A stretch of DNA of 64,000 nt. It comes from Paenibacillus tuaregi. GTDB lineage: Bacteria > Bacillota > Bacilli > Paenibacillales > Paenibacillaceae. The position numbers were made by a program, and so were the translations under genes. The DNA lies in assembly GCF_900086655.1 (NCBI RefSeq), contig NZ_LT575476.1:5195480-5259479 (forward strand), in the 5' to 3' direction. Position 1 is the stretch's first letter. Each line of letters starts with the position of its first letter. Below, in pieces: positions 51,988-60,406 of this stretch. The notes beneath the pieces were generated by a model. The model had not been told where the DNA came from, did not search any database, and was given only the letters and a program-made list of their open reading frames with translations.

Positions 51988-52706
51988 GCTTCGTCCCCCA
52001 TAAATCTGTAACCGATCCCCCATACGGTCTGGATGTACTTCGGATTTGACGGGTCCTCCTCAATTTTCTTGCGAAGCCGCCGGATATGCACCATGACAGT
52101 GTTATCGTCCTCGATGTAGTCATGGCTCCAGACCTGACGGAAGAGCTGGGTCTTCGTGAACACCTGTTCAGGGTGTGTGGCGAAGAACTTAAGCAGCTCG
52201 AATTCCTTGGCGGTCAGAGAGATGGGTTCTCCCGCTTTGGTCACGGTGTATTTTTTCAAATCAATAACGATGTTGGCAAAAGAAAGCCTGCTTCTCTCCG
52301 GCTGCTGAGAACCGTCCGTACCCGAGCTGCCGCCCAATACCACATAACGCCTGAGCTGGGCTTTGATTCTCGCCACCACCTCTTGGGTGCTGAAGGGCTT
52401 GGTAATATAATCATCCGCCCCCATGCTGAGCCCCAGCACTTTATCCAGTTCAAGATCCTTCGCGGTCAGCATGACAATAGGGACGTTGGATTGCTCTCTG
52501 ACCCTTCGGCAGACTTCGATCCCGTCCACCCCTGGCATCATAAGATCAAGCACGATTAGCTGATAGGTATGTATAGCGAATAATTGAAGCGCTTCAGAAC
52601 CGCCAGCCGCCGTGTCGACCCGATACTGCTCCCGCTCCAGATACGTTCTCAATAGATTACGGATTTCTGGCTCATCGTCCGCGATCAAGATACGAATCTC
52701 TTCCAT
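51984..52706 (-). CDS. OmpR-family response regulator
   Basis: A 240-residue regulator with a receiver domain (ILIADDEPEIRN; phosphoacceptor Asp54 in VLDLMMPGVDG; Lys in DYITKPF) and a C-terminal winged helix (ISLTAKEFELLKFFATHPEQ; DDNTVMVHIRRLRKKIE; IQTVWGIGYRF). First gene of the regulator-kinase-ATPase-permease-uppP cluster. Its binding site is probably the pair of direct repeats at 50920-50957 in front of the ATPase gene. No copy of that repeat was seen upstream of this gene, so self-activation is not evident. Confidence 0.93.
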   Translation of the reverse strand: MEEIRILIADDEPEIRNLLRTYLEREQYRVDTAAGGSEALQLFAIHTYQLIVLDLMMPGVDGIEVCRRVREQSNVPIVMLTAKDLELDKVLGLSMGADDYITKPFSTQEVVARIKAQLRRYVVLGGSSGTDGSQQPERSRLSFANIVIDLKKYTVTKAGEPISLTAKEFELLKFFATHPEQVFTKTQLFRQVWSHDYIEDDNTVMVHIRRLRKKIEEDPSNPKYIQTVWGIGYRFMGDEA

Positions 52707-52997
52707 GGCTTCACCTGCTTATCTCCCATAAGTTAAATTACTGCAGCCTGGCACAACCATGCAGGCCCAATTGTGCGGAATCCGCGTGGAATCCGGCTTG
52801 TTCCAGTGTACCTTCTTAATCAACCGGCGGGCAACATTTAGGAAGCAGACGGAGATGCCAAGAAGGCTTTACTCCCCCGCTAATCTCTTCGCAAATATTG
52901 CCACTTATGAAAGTTTTATGTGCATCCGCCCAGCCAAACGGGCATCTACCTACATACATTACATTAGCCCAGTTAAAATTGAAGGAGTGAAGTTCGC

Positions 52998-53438
52998 ATG
53001 GCTATTAATCCGTCCCAAGGTCCTTTTAATCCACAAGGTCCCTTTGGAAGCAGCAATCCGCTTGCACCGTCAAATCCCTTTACGCCCTCACAAGGAGGTC
53101 CATTTGGCCCGTTCAATCCGGGACAGGGTCCGCTCCAGCCTCCAGGTTCGCAAGTTCCCCCGCCACCAGGCGCGCTAGGGCCAGGAGGCGTGCAGCCGCC
53201 CTCTTCTCCTCCGCCTTCTTTCACACCTCAAATTTCGTCCTTTGCGGTAGACCCGTTTGCCATCGCCGGCTGCCTGTTCCGCAACACGTATATCTGGCAG
53301 CGTAACGGGGATCAATACTGGTTCTATCCGATCTTTGTCGGACGTACCTCGGTGTCCGGCTTTCGCTTCTTCTTTGGGATAGGCTGGAGGTTTTTCGGCG
53401 TGGATCTCAGGGCCATCACCTCGTTTGCCTGCTTCTAA
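52998..53438 (+). CDS. Pro/Gly-rich protein with aromatic C-terminal domain, possibly spore-related
   Basis: A 146-residue protein. Residues 1-80 are low-complexity Pro/Gly/Asn/Gln repeats (NPSQGPFNPQGPFGSS and similar units). Residues 88-146 are a compact aromatic domain (FRNTYIWQRNGDQYWFYPIF; FRFFFGIGWRFFGVDLRAI) ending in Cys-Phe. I recall similar C-termini in Bacillales proteins of unknown role. AAGGAGTGA precedes the ATG. CATACATTA at 52953-52961 fits the sigma-K -10 pattern CATA-N3-TA, but no good -35 is visible, so spore-coat expression is only a guess. Confidence 0.72.
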   Translation: MAINPSQGPFNPQGPFGSSNPLAPSNPFTPSQGGPFGPFNPGQGPLQPPGSQVPPPPGALGPGGVQPPSSPPPSFTPQISSFAVDPFAIAGCLFRNTYIWQRNGDQYWFYPIFVGRTSVSGFRFFFGIGWRFFGVDLRAITSFACF

Positions 53439-53510
53439 CCTGCCACGAATAAGTCCAGCTAAATTCTCCATAATAGGAAGGTACACAGGCTTGAAAATGG
53501 AGGATTTCTT

Positions 53511-53693
53511 ATGAACCAGAATCTAGAGAGCGATTATAACTGTGCAAGTGCTGGGGATGACCTACACCAACTGAAGCAGGAGCTTGCCTCCCTGCGTGCA
53601 CAAGGAGCGGGCACCAAGGAACAAGAGGAGACGATCAACCGGCTTGAGAATCAGATTTCGTTCATTATGAACAAATGCGGTATTAATCACTAG
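53511..53693 (+). CDS. Small coiled-coil protein
   Basis: A 60-residue protein, almost entirely helical, with a heptad-like stretch LHQLKQELASLRAQ continuing through INRLENQISFIM, and a C-terminal Cys (NKCGINH). GGAGGATT precedes the ATG. It lies 72 bases after the Pro/Gly-rich gene and is followed by a terminator, so the two may be cotranscribed. No family recognised. Confidence 0.7.
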   Translation: MNQNLESDYNCASAGDDLHQLKQELASLRAQGAGTKEQEETINRLENQISFIMNKCGINH

Positions 53694-53730
53694 CCGTCCC
53701 GGCATTTGAGCCCAACATGCCGCGCAAATG

Positions 53731-53764
53731 ACCCCTCATCAGCGGAGACTTACGGTGAAGGGGT
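53731..53764 (+). terminator. Intrinsic terminator
   Basis: Stem ACCCCT/AGGGGT extended by ATC/GGT pairing, followed by TATTTTTTG, downstream of the coiled-coil gene. Confidence 0.75.
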
Positions 53765-53908
53765 TATTTTTTGCGTTTTTCTTGTTTCTGCGATCAGCCC
53801 AGGACTCGAGTTTCTCTCCCAATGCACCATCTTCCCCTTAGGCGAATATCCTATTCCATGATAAGGGACCCCTTACTAAGGAGTCCATTCCAGAAAGGTG
53901 GTAGACTC

Positions 53909-54403
53909 ATGTATTACCTTCCCTATGGAGCTTTGAGGCCTGGCTGTACACCCTCCTATACGGCATTTGCCGCTCCATCCTTCACACCGTGGTATAGAAA
54001 CGAAGACATAGTGCTGAACCTGATTCTTCAGTCCATTCAAGGTGAGCGCAATGATGAGTTGTTCTATGATTTTCTCATCAAGATGGCTCCAGATGAGCAG
54101 CAGAAGGAGGTCATCAAAGGTATCCGCGATGATGAGCGCAAGCACAACCGGATGTTCAGGGAGCTGTATACCCGTCTTACCGGAACCGCCCCCACACCCA
54201 AGGAGGAGCCGCTGGAGCAGCTGCCGGAGACGTATTTGGAAGGTCTCGAAAAGGCGCTGCTGGGGGAACTCCGCGCGTTCGAGAAATACCGTACCATCTA
54301 CCTCCATATTCAGCCTGAATACCGCGATTGGATCTTTGAGATTATGACGGATGAAATCAAACATGCCGGTTATTATAACTGGCTGTATGCCAAGAATAAG
54401 TAG
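53909..54403 (+). CDS. Ferritin-like (rubrerythrin-type) protein
   Basis: A 164-residue protein with a Pro/Tyr-rich N-terminus (YYLPYGALRPGCTPSYTAF) and a four-helix ferritin-like domain. The diiron-type ligand pattern appears as GERNDELFYDFL, IRDDERKHNRMF, LGELRAFEKYRTIY and MTDEIKHAGYYNWL (two E-x-x-H pairs). Resembles YhjR-like ferritin-fold proteins of Bacillus. Likely role in iron or peroxide handling, possibly in the spore given its neighbours; this is inference. AAAGGTGG precedes ATG 53909. A perfect terminator follows. Confidence 0.85.
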   Translation: MYYLPYGALRPGCTPSYTAFAAPSFTPWYRNEDIVLNLILQSIQGERNDELFYDFLIKMAPDEQQKEVIKGIRDDERKHNRMFRELYTRLTGTAPTPKEEPLEQLPETYLEGLEKALLGELRAFEKYRTIYLHIQPEYRDWIFEIMTDEIKHAGYYNWLYAKNK

Positions 54404-54421
54404 ACTGCTCTTATAGCCCGG

Positions 54422-54467
54422 AGCAGAATCAGCCCCTGTCCTAAAGTGGACAGGGGCTGATTCTGCT
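54422..54467. terminator. Strong intrinsic terminator
   Basis: A perfect 20-bp stem (AGCAGAATCAGCCCCTGTCC with its complement) and a six-base loop, between the convergent ferritin-like and HxlR genes. Confidence 0.85.
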
Positions 54468-54481
54468 GTTTAGGCTTTAAA

Positions 54482-54847
54482 TTATCGATTCAGGATACTG
54501 TCAGCCAGCACTGCGGACTTGTCCCCGTATTCCTTGATAATGTGCCTCTCTCCCCAGGCGCACAAGGAATCGAGAATACCCTTGAGACTCCATCCGTATT
54601 CGCTTAGCTCATACTCGACTCTGGGTGGAACCTCGTTATAACTAATCCGGTTGACAATCCCGTCACGTTCAAGCTCCCTAAGCTGCTGGGTCAGCATCTT
54701 CTGCGTGATGCCCGGCATAAGGTGCTTAAGCTCGCTGGTCCGCTTCTTGCCATGAGTGAGATGGCATAGAATCACACACTTCCACTTGCCTCCGATCACC
54801 TCCAGAGTCGCTTCAACTGATATATTATATTTTTTGCTCGTTTCCAT
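54482..54847 (-). CDS. HxlR family regulator (YtcD-like)
   Basis: A 121-residue winged-helix protein: VEATLEVIGGKWKCVILCHL with Cys residues in the first helices, then RTSELKHLMPGITQKMLTQQ. It is divergent from an MFS transporter gene, the arrangement of ytcD/ytbD in Bacillus subtilis. AAGGAGGAG precedes the ATG. Two adjacent palindromes in the promoter region are probable binding sites. Unlike most HxlR proteins it lacks the Cys-Pro motif before the first helix, so sensing may use the internal Cys residues. Confidence 0.9.
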   Translation of the reverse strand: METSKKYNISVEATLEVIGGKWKCVILCHLTHGKKRTSELKHLMPGITQKMLTQQLRELERDGIVNRISYNEVPPRVEYELSEYGWSLKGILDSLCAWGERHIIKEYGDKSAVLADSILNR

Positions 54848-54862
54848 GGGCTCCTCCTTATG

Positions 54863-54896
54863 GTTACTTTCTAGTAACTATAGCACTAAAAAGTGC
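54863..54896. promoter_or_regulatory. Two adjacent palindromes, probable HxlR operators
   Basis: GTTACT-TTCT-AGTAAC (54863-54878) and GCACT-AAAA-AGTGC (54883-54896) lie between the divergent HxlR and MFS genes. Confidence 0.55.
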
Positions 54897-54973
54897 GTAC
54901 TATTCAATTCGATCCAGTTCACCCATAATAACATTTGCCTGATGGCAATTACTATACGTTAGGAGTGGACGAA

Positions 54974-56200
54974 ATGTCTTTAGATAAAAAAAGAAGCACC
55001 TTAGCCCTGCTGGCATTGGCAATCAGCGCTTTTGCCATTGGGACAACCGAGTTCATCAGTGTTGGACTGCTCCCTTTGATCGCGAGTGATCTTCATATAT
55101 CTGTAACTCTGGCAGGACTGACAGTTACCTTGTATGCCTTGGGAGTCACGTTCGGTGCGCCTGTACTAACCTCCCTCACCTCGGGCGTGCCGCGCAAAAC
55201 CCTGCTCATGTGGATCATGATTGTGTTTATTGCAGGCAACAGCTTGGCTGCTTGGTCCGGAACTATCGCGGTACTGCTGGTTGCGCGGATTGTCTCGGCG
55301 CTGGCCCACGGAGTCTTCATGTCCATTGGCTCCACACTGGCCGCCGATCTTGTCCCCGAGAACCGGAGGGCAAGCGCCATCTCCATGATGTTCTCCGGCC
55401 TGACGATTGCCACTGTGACCGGTGTGCCGCTGGGGACATGGGTTGGACAGCAGCTTGGCTGGCGCGCCGCCTTCCTGGCCATTGCCGTGGTTGGGGTTCT
55501 CGCTTTCCTTGCCAACGTCCTTCTTGTACCAGCCGGGCTTCGCAAAGGTGTCCGCACCCCGGCCCGCGAGCAAGTCAAGCTGGTGACCAACGGCAGGCTG
55601 CTGCTGGCCTTTGCCATTACTGCGCTTGGCTACGGCGGAACGTTTGTCGTATTTACCTACCTGTCTCCGCTGCTTCATGAAATTACCGGATTCGGGGAGG
55701 AGACCGTAGCCCTCCTGCTGCTCGTCTATGGAATTGCGATAGCGGCCGGTAATATCATTGGCGGCAAAGCCGCCAACCGCAACCCAATAACCGCCCTGTT
55801 CTATATGTTCATCGCCCAGGCCCTGATTCTGTTCATCCTGATGTTCACCGCGCCATTTAAAACAGCAGGACTGATCACTATCATCTTGATGGGGCTGTTC
55901 GCCTTCATGAATGTGCCCGGCCTGCAAATTTATGTGCTTACGCTGGCTGAGCGGTTCGTACCGAAGGCGGTGGATGTTGCATCCGCCATGAATATTGCCG
56001 CCTTCAATGCCGGGATTGCCTTGGGGGCTTATCTGGGCGGCCTCGTTACTGACAAGCTCGGACTAATTCATACCACTTGGTTTGGGGCGTTGATGGCACT
56101 GGCAGCCGTCCTTTTGACTGGGGTGAGCCGTTCACTGGAACGCAAAGACCACTTAAAAACCGATTACCCAGCTGCTGCCTACAAACAACAAGCGCTATAA
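54974..56200 (+). CDS. MFS transporter, DHA1 family (YtbD-like)
   Basis: A 408-residue, twelve-span drug:proton antiporter-type protein. Its N-terminus AISAFAIGTTEFISVGLLPLI is typical of the AraJ/YdhP/YtbD group (IGTTEF motif). GGAGTGGAC precedes ATG 54974; the upstream in-frame start at 54935 has no ribosome site. It is divergent from the HxlR-type regulator. Substrate unknown. A terminator follows directly. Confidence 0.92.
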   Translation: MSLDKKRSTLALLALAISAFAIGTTEFISVGLLPLIASDLHISVTLAGLTVTLYALGVTFGAPVLTSLTSGVPRKTLLMWIMIVFIAGNSLAAWSGTIAVLLVARIVSALAHGVFMSIGSTLAADLVPENRRASAISMMFSGLTIATVTGVPLGTWVGQQLGWRAAFLAIAVVGVLAFLANVLLVPAGLRKGVRTPAREQVKLVTNGRLLLAFAITALGYGGTFVVFTYLSPLLHEITGFGEETVALLLLVYGIAIAAGNIIGGKAANRNPITALFYMFIAQALILFILMFTAPFKTAGLITIILMGLFAFMNVPGLQIYVLTLAERFVPKAVDVASAMNIAAFNAGIALGAYLGGLVTDKLGLIHTTWFGALMALAAVLLTGVSRSLERKDHLKTDYPAAAYKQQAL

Positions 56201-56206
56201 CGTCAA

Positions 56207-56240
56207 AAACCCTCTGTTTATGGGACTGAACAGAGGGTTT
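56207..56240 (+). terminator. Intrinsic terminator of MFS gene
   Basis: Perfect 12-bp stem AAACCCTCTGTT/AACAGAGGGTTT with a ten-base loop, followed by GTTATTAT. Confidence 0.75.
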
Positions 56241-56405
56241 GTTATTATATTTGGAAAAAGAGTCATACCCGGGATGTGATAGGGCTGGCTCTGACTTAGC
56301 TCTCGGTGCTGACCTGTGACATAAATGCGTTGAAGGCCGCTTTAGCCCCTCCGGTATTAAAATCAGCAATAACCAAGTGGCTAATAGGGCGCCCTGGGTG
56401 GCCTA

Positions 56406-56852
56406 CTAATCCAGATTTTCGAAATTCTTGATTAACTTCTCTTGAATAGCCAGGTACTGCTGGATTTCCTCCTCGCTCAATACCTGGAACATCTTGGCCC
56501 TCAGCTCCTGTCCCTTCAACTGAGCCTCCCTAAGGATAGTAAGACCCTGATCGGTAACAGCCAGCAATACATTACGGCGGTCATTCTCGTTGTACTTACG
56601 TTCGGCAAGCCCCAGCTTGATCAGGCGATTTGCAATATTGGTCATAGCTCCTGGGGTATAGCCCAGCTTCTTCGCCAGAACCGTTTGCTTCTGCGGCCCC
56701 TTATGCTTTAGCTCGCTCAGTACAATAATCGGTGAAATCCCGATATTATGAGGGAAGGACTTCATCCACCTTATAATTGCCTCGTTCGTGAACAGCTCTG
56801 CTGCATGTATCAGCTTAAAAATATCGGTCTTTTCCAAAACGTTCTCCTTCAT
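56406..56852 (-). CDS. MarR family transcriptional regulator
   Basis: A 148-residue winged-helix regulator (SPIIVLSELKHKGPQKQTVL; YTPGAMTNIANRLIKLGLAE; NENDRRNVLLAVTDQGLTIL), a clear MarR fold. No Shine-Dalgarno sequence precedes the ATG, but a promoter (TTGACG-N18-GATAAT) ends about 30 bases upstream and a TAGGCATACCTA palindrome lies between, suggesting autorepression. The upstream same-strand neighbour is a gutted short-chain dehydrogenase gene that was probably its operon partner and target. Confidence 0.88.
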   Translation of the reverse strand: MKENVLEKTDIFKLIHAAELFTNEAIIRWMKSFPHNIGISPIIVLSELKHKGPQKQTVLAKKLGYTPGAMTNIANRLIKLGLAERKYNENDRRNVLLAVTDQGLTILREAQLKGQELRAKMFQVLSEEEIQQYLAIQEKLIKNFENLD

Positions 56853-56867
56853 GATACGGGTATATTA

Positions 56868-56910
56868 TAGGCATACCTAAATTATCTTAGTTTTGCTGCT
56901 TCACCGTCAA
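56868..56910 (-). promoter_or_regulatory. marR promoter and operator
   Basis: On the minus strand -35 TTGACG (56910-56905), an 18-base spacer, -10 GATAAT (56886-56881), then the palindrome TAGGTATGCCTA (56879-56868) at the start site. The -35 lies within the codons of the decayed dehydrogenase C-terminus. Confidence 0.5.
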
Positions 56911-57064
56911 CTATAATAGTCTGTCCCGTAATGTAATCCGAATCCTCGCTTGCCAGGAATACAGCTATACGGCCATATCGCTCTCCAGTTGCCCAGTCGG
57001 CAGAGCAGAATTTTAGCAGCAATTGACATACTCCGGTGATAATAGCTACTGTATCTGTTAATTT
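56882..57064 (-). pseudogene. Short-chain dehydrogenase remnant with internal deletion
   Basis: A 60-codon open stretch without a start codon. It begins KLTDTVAIITG, the N-terminal cofactor-binding strand of SDR proteins, and ends RIAVFLASEDSDYITGQTII then VDGEAAKLR-stop, the conserved SDR C-terminus. About 20 unrelated residues join them, so the middle of a roughly 250-residue enzyme is gone, including the Tyr-x3-Lys active site. AAAGGAG still precedes it but the start codon is lost. It lies just upstream of the MarR gene, same strand. Confidence 0.8.
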
Positions 57065-57163
57065 ACTCCTTTAGCTATTTCCGTTGTCGCTGTATAAACA
57101 GCAAACAGCCCGCTGACAACTACAGCAGGCTTTGGTATCAGATGGTTCACAGCATAATATGCT

Positions 57164-57655
57164 CTATTTAATGGCAATATATATTTGAACCACCGTCTCC
57201 TCTGGATTAAAGTTCCGGGTATCATAAAGCTCTAAGTCCCCCGTGTAGGTCCGCTGTTCTTCCGATTGCCCGAAGTAAGCCCATATCTCTCCCCAGGCTT
57301 GGGCAACCACTTGGTAGACAGGTCCTTTCGCTGTGGTAAATACCTTGTACTTGGCTGCGGGAACACTTGCCTGCTCCAGGCCTGTTGCCTCTCCAACGGA
57401 ATCCCCTGCTTCCAATGCTTCATGCCCGATCAGAACCGTGTATGCTCCAGAGGCATCGCTCTCATAATCGGTATAGAGCGCATAAAGCTTACGGTCACCT
57501 CTCGCAGCGGCTTCTCCCGGCAGCGGACTGCTGAAGTAGGTTTCCCACAGCTTTGGAAGATAACCATCGGGTCCCATCTCCCGTTCATTGGTTGTCCGTA
57601 CGCTGACGCCGCTCAGCTTAAATCCAGGTTGTTGAATGTATGAGTTGTTGTTCAT
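57164..57655 (-). CDS. GyrI-like effector-binding domain protein
   Basis: A 163-residue stand-alone GyrI/AraC-effector-binding-like domain (FKLSGVSVRTTNERE; YALYTDYESDASGAYTVLIG; AWGEIWAYFGQSEEQR; DLELYDTRNFNPEETVVQIY). Such proteins bind hydrophobic small molecules and in some cases act as hydrolases or drug sinks. AAGGGGA precedes ATG 57655. It is 29 bases downstream of a WYL regulator gene, so probably its target and operon partner. Confidence 0.85.
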   Translation of the reverse strand: MNNNSYIQQPGFKLSGVSVRTTNEREMGPDGYLPKLWETYFSSPLPGEAAARGDRKLYALYTDYESDASGAYTVLIGHEALEAGDSVGEATGLEQASVPAAKYKVFTTAKGPVYQVVAQAWGEIWAYFGQSEEQRTYTGDLELYDTRNFNPEETVVQIYIAIK

Positions 57656-57684
57656 GGTATGTTCCCCTTTTCCGTAGTATGGCC

Positions 57685-58662
57685 TCATTGTACAGGGTGA
57701 ACTAGGACATCAGTATGTCCGGATTCCGTGTAGAGTGCGGTAATTTTCTCTGCCCTTCTGCGAATTTCGGCGGCAGCCTCTGCAGGCTGCTCAATCCGGG
57801 CATCAGCTCCGAAGCTGAGCATCAGTCCATAAAACCAATCATCAATCAGATAAGGGCAGCTGACTTTAAGGGAACCGTCCTTGAGGATCTCTACCGAGGT
57901 CGGATCAAATACATCAAGAACCCTGTAGCGAACCTTTGGCGAGAAATGGATCACCACATGCTGAGCCTTCCCCCCTGACCACTGCGGCTCCCACCGGAAC
58001 TGCTCCTTCAGCTCCGGTGCCGGGCGGCGGGGAACCGTCTCGCTTATAACACGGATATCCTGCATCCGGGTCAGCCGGAATACCCGAAATTCCTCCCGAA
58101 GCCTGCAGTATCCATACAAATACCATAGAGGGCCTTTCAAAATCAGAGTTAAGGGCTCGGCCACCCGCTCGGTCTCCTTCCCATTTATGCTGCTGTAGCG
58201 GAATTGAATCAGGCGCGATTCCTCGGCTGCCTGTCTAAGCATATCGAATTTCGCTCTCGCCCCGACCCCTTGGCCCCAAGGGTTAAAATCAAAGACAAAC
58301 CGCGCCCCCTTTTGCTCGGTTTCACGAATGTCCTGCTTGGACAGCATCGATTGTACTTTGCCAAGCAGGTTGCCCATTGCCCGATCGTCCAGAACGGTGC
58401 CAATTCCTTTGACAGCGGCTACAACCGAGGTAATCTCATCCAGCGTCAGAAACTGGCGATGGATCGTATACTGCTGCATAATCTCAAATCCGCCGGTGGA
58501 GCCTTGATGGGCCACAATCGGAATACCCGCCTGATTGAGGGTTTCCATGTCCCGGTAGATGGTCTTGGTCGATACCTCAAAGCGTTCAGCCAGCTCTGCC
58601 GCGCTGACCCGCCCCCGGCTCAGCAGCAGCACCGTCATGGCCAATAATCGGTCTATTCTCAT
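57685..58662 (-). CDS. HTH/WYL-domain transcriptional regulator (YobV-like)
   Basis: A 325-residue regulator. The N-terminal winged helix (RIDRLLAMTVLLLSRGRVSA; VSTKTIYRDMETLNQAGIPI) is followed by a WYL domain (LILKGPLWYLYGYCRLREEF at about 195-215) and a C-terminal WCX-like part (SCPYLIDDWFYGLMLSFGAD). ATG 58662 follows GAGGGTGA. It is paired with the GyrI-like gene downstream. Similar in plan to the WYL regulator at 22237-23187, which is paired with a DinB-family gene. Confidence 0.9.
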   Translation of the reverse strand: MRIDRLLAMTVLLLSRGRVSAAELAERFEVSTKTIYRDMETLNQAGIPIVAHQGSTGGFEIMQQYTIHRQFLTLDEITSVVAAVKGIGTVLDDRAMGNLLGKVQSMLSKQDIRETEQKGARFVFDFNPWGQGVGARAKFDMLRQAAEESRLIQFRYSSINGKETERVAEPLTLILKGPLWYLYGYCRLREEFRVFRLTRMQDIRVISETVPRRPAPELKEQFRWEPQWSGGKAQHVVIHFSPKVRYRVLDVFDPTSVEILKDGSLKVSCPYLIDDWFYGLMLSFGADARIEQPAEAAAEIRRRAEKITALYTESGHTDVLVHPVQ

Positions 58663-58830
58663 TGATTTGAATTCACCCTCACTATCCAAGAAATCTCTCC
58701 GGCTTTGCCGAAGTTTGAGCTCCTGCTTTTTCCTGTCATTATATCTCATTAAGAAAGGGGTTCACTATTCCTAATCTGATGAATGAGGTTATGTCTGACA
58801 CATTTATGAAAGTACATTCAATATGCAAAA

Positions 58831-58857
58831 AGGCACATCCTATGTAAGGATGTGCCT
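58831..58857 (-). terminator. Terminator of rlmN
   Basis: Perfect 11-bp stem AGGCACATCCT/AGGATGTGCCT with a five-base loop and TTTTTGC on the minus strand, 16 bases after the rlmN stop. Confidence 0.85.
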
Positions 58858-58873
58858 ACCATGAACTCATATT

Positions 58874-59953
58874 TTACCTTGCAGCAACCGGATCCTGATC
58901 TTTCTTGATCTGCTTGCTTCTCAGCTGTCCGCAGGCCGCATCAATATCCGTTCCGTGCTCCAGACGGACGCTCACACTTACGTTCTGCTTTTTCAGCGAA
59001 TCGTAGAATGCCCGGATCGTCTCCCGTTCCGGCCGCTGGTACTGGCTGTGCTCATCCACCGGGTTATACGGGATCAGATTCACGTTCGCCAGACTGCGGC
59101 GGTCACCGATCAGTTCGGCAAGCTCAAGCGCATGCTCATGCTGGTCGTTAACATCCTTCAGCATAATGTACTCAAGTGTAATTCTTCGGTTCGTCCGCTC
59201 TAGGTAGTAGTCGATGGCTTCCATCAGCTTCGCGATCGGAATCGCCCGGTTGATCTTCATGATCCGGGAACGGATCGCATCATTCGGCGCATGAAGTGAG
59301 ATCGCCAAGTTCACACGAAGGTCGGTATCCGCGAATTCTTTAATTTTGTCCGCAAGGCCGCTGGTAGACACCGTGATGTGTCTGGCCGCAATCGCCAGCC
59401 CCTTCTGATCCTTAACCACCTGGATGAAGTTCACCATATTCGTAAAGTTATCGAACGGCTCCCCAATGCCCATGACCACAATGTGGCTCACCCGATCACC
59501 CTGGCCGGCCGCATCCAAATACAGCTGAGCCTTCATGATCTGTTCCACAATTTCGCCACCGGACAAGTCCCGGCTCTTCTTCAGAAGGCCGCTCGCGCAA
59601 AAGCTGCAGCCAATATTGCAGCCCACCTGGGTTGTCACACAGACAGACAGCCCAAATTTGTGACGCATCAATACCGTTTCAATCAGATTTCCATCCTCAA
59701 GTCTGAACAGAAACTTGACCGTTCCATCCTTAGACTCCTGCTTCACGTGCTCTATCAGCGTCTGAATCACGAAGTGCTCCTCCAGCAGCTTAATGCAATC
59801 CGGGTTCACATCGGTCATCTCGGCGAAGTCGGTCACCCGCTTCACGTAAAGCCAATCCCAGACCTGGGAAGCCCGGAACTTACGGTGTCCGCGCTCTTCC
59901 AGCCAAGCGGTCAGCTGTTCGAACGTCAAACCATATATCGTTACTTTATTCAT
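58874..59953 (-). CDS. rlmN: 23S rRNA (adenine-2503-C2)-methyltransferase RlmN
   Basis: A 359-residue radical-SAM methyltransferase that methylates C2 of A2503 in 23S rRNA and A37 of some tRNAs. The iron-sulfur motif is Cys112-x3-Cys116-x2-Cys119 ([12 protein letters not shown]). GIGEPFDNF, the SAM-binding STSG and the C-terminal Cys in DIDAACGQL (methyl-bound intermediate site) are present. ATG 59953 follows AGAGGATAA. It is monocistronic. It is distinguished from Cfr by its overall match to RlmN, though the two families are close and only activity or alignment would settle it. Confidence 0.88.
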   Translation of the reverse strand: MNKVTIYGLTFEQLTAWLEERGHRKFRASQVWDWLYVKRVTDFAEMTDVNPDCIKLLEEHFVIQTLIEHVKQESKDGTVKFLFRLEDGNLIETVLMRHKFGLSVCVTTQVGCNIGCSFCASGLLKKSRDLSGGEIVEQIMKAQLYLDAAGQGDRVSHIVVMGIGEPFDNFTNMVNFIQVVKDQKGLAIAARHITVSTSGLADKIKEFADTDLRVNLAISLHAPNDAIRSRIMKINRAIPIAKLMEAIDYYLERTNRRITLEYIMLKDVNDQHEHALELAELIGDRRSLANVNLIPYNPVDEHSQYQRPERETIRAFYDSLKKQNVSVSVRLEHGTDIDAACGQLRSKQIKKDQDPVAAR

Positions 59954-60090
59954 TATTGTTATCCTCTTTCTGCAAACGTTAAAAGTTGTTTCCTGCGTAG
60001 TGACAGCGGCTGCAAGCAGCCTGCTATTATTGTCCCAGACTTTTTTTGCGAACACAAGGGTTAGGGCATTATTTCCGGCAAAAGTTCTCT

Positions 60091-60290
60091 TATATAAAAT
60101 GAACTTATGAAGGTTACCCTTATGGGGCGCTGCGATGCCGAGTGTTCTTTAAGGCCGCTGTTGCCTCCGAATTGCTTGAACTAGATATCCAAATAGGGGC
60201 ATTTCGGAGACAAAGGCGGACGCTCCGCTTCTTCAGAATCACTCGGGATCGAAGCTGTGATCGGTTGATTTTTAAAGTTCGTTTTATATA
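60091..60290. mobile_element. MITE-like element, copy 2 (diverged)
   Basis: A 200-bp sequence matching the element at 21223-21420 along its whole length by eye. It has terminal repeats TATATAAAATGAACTT (60091-60106) and the complement of TATATAAAACGAACTT (60275-60290), plus an almost identical interior from TCGGAGACAAAGGCGGACGC onward. The left internal hairpin arm has diverged. No target duplication is visible here (GCAAAAGTTCTCT left, GGCAAGCAAA right), so it is older or rearranged. No coding capacity. It lies between rlmN and the PanE-like gene. Confidence 0.82.
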
Positions 60291-60406
60291 GGCAAGCAAA
60301 AAGAACCCTATCAGCGTGCTGAAGGGATTCTCGTATATCCAACGGGAAACGGGAGCGCGAACGGAATCGAAAGTTGTGCCAGTTCTGGATACACAAGCAG
60401 GCTCTC

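Noticed and set aside
52973-53224. Minus-strand Gly-rich 83-codon frame
   Set aside because: Antisense image of the Pro/Gly-rich repeats of the gene at 52998, which has a strong ribosome site and a conserved-looking C-terminal domain.
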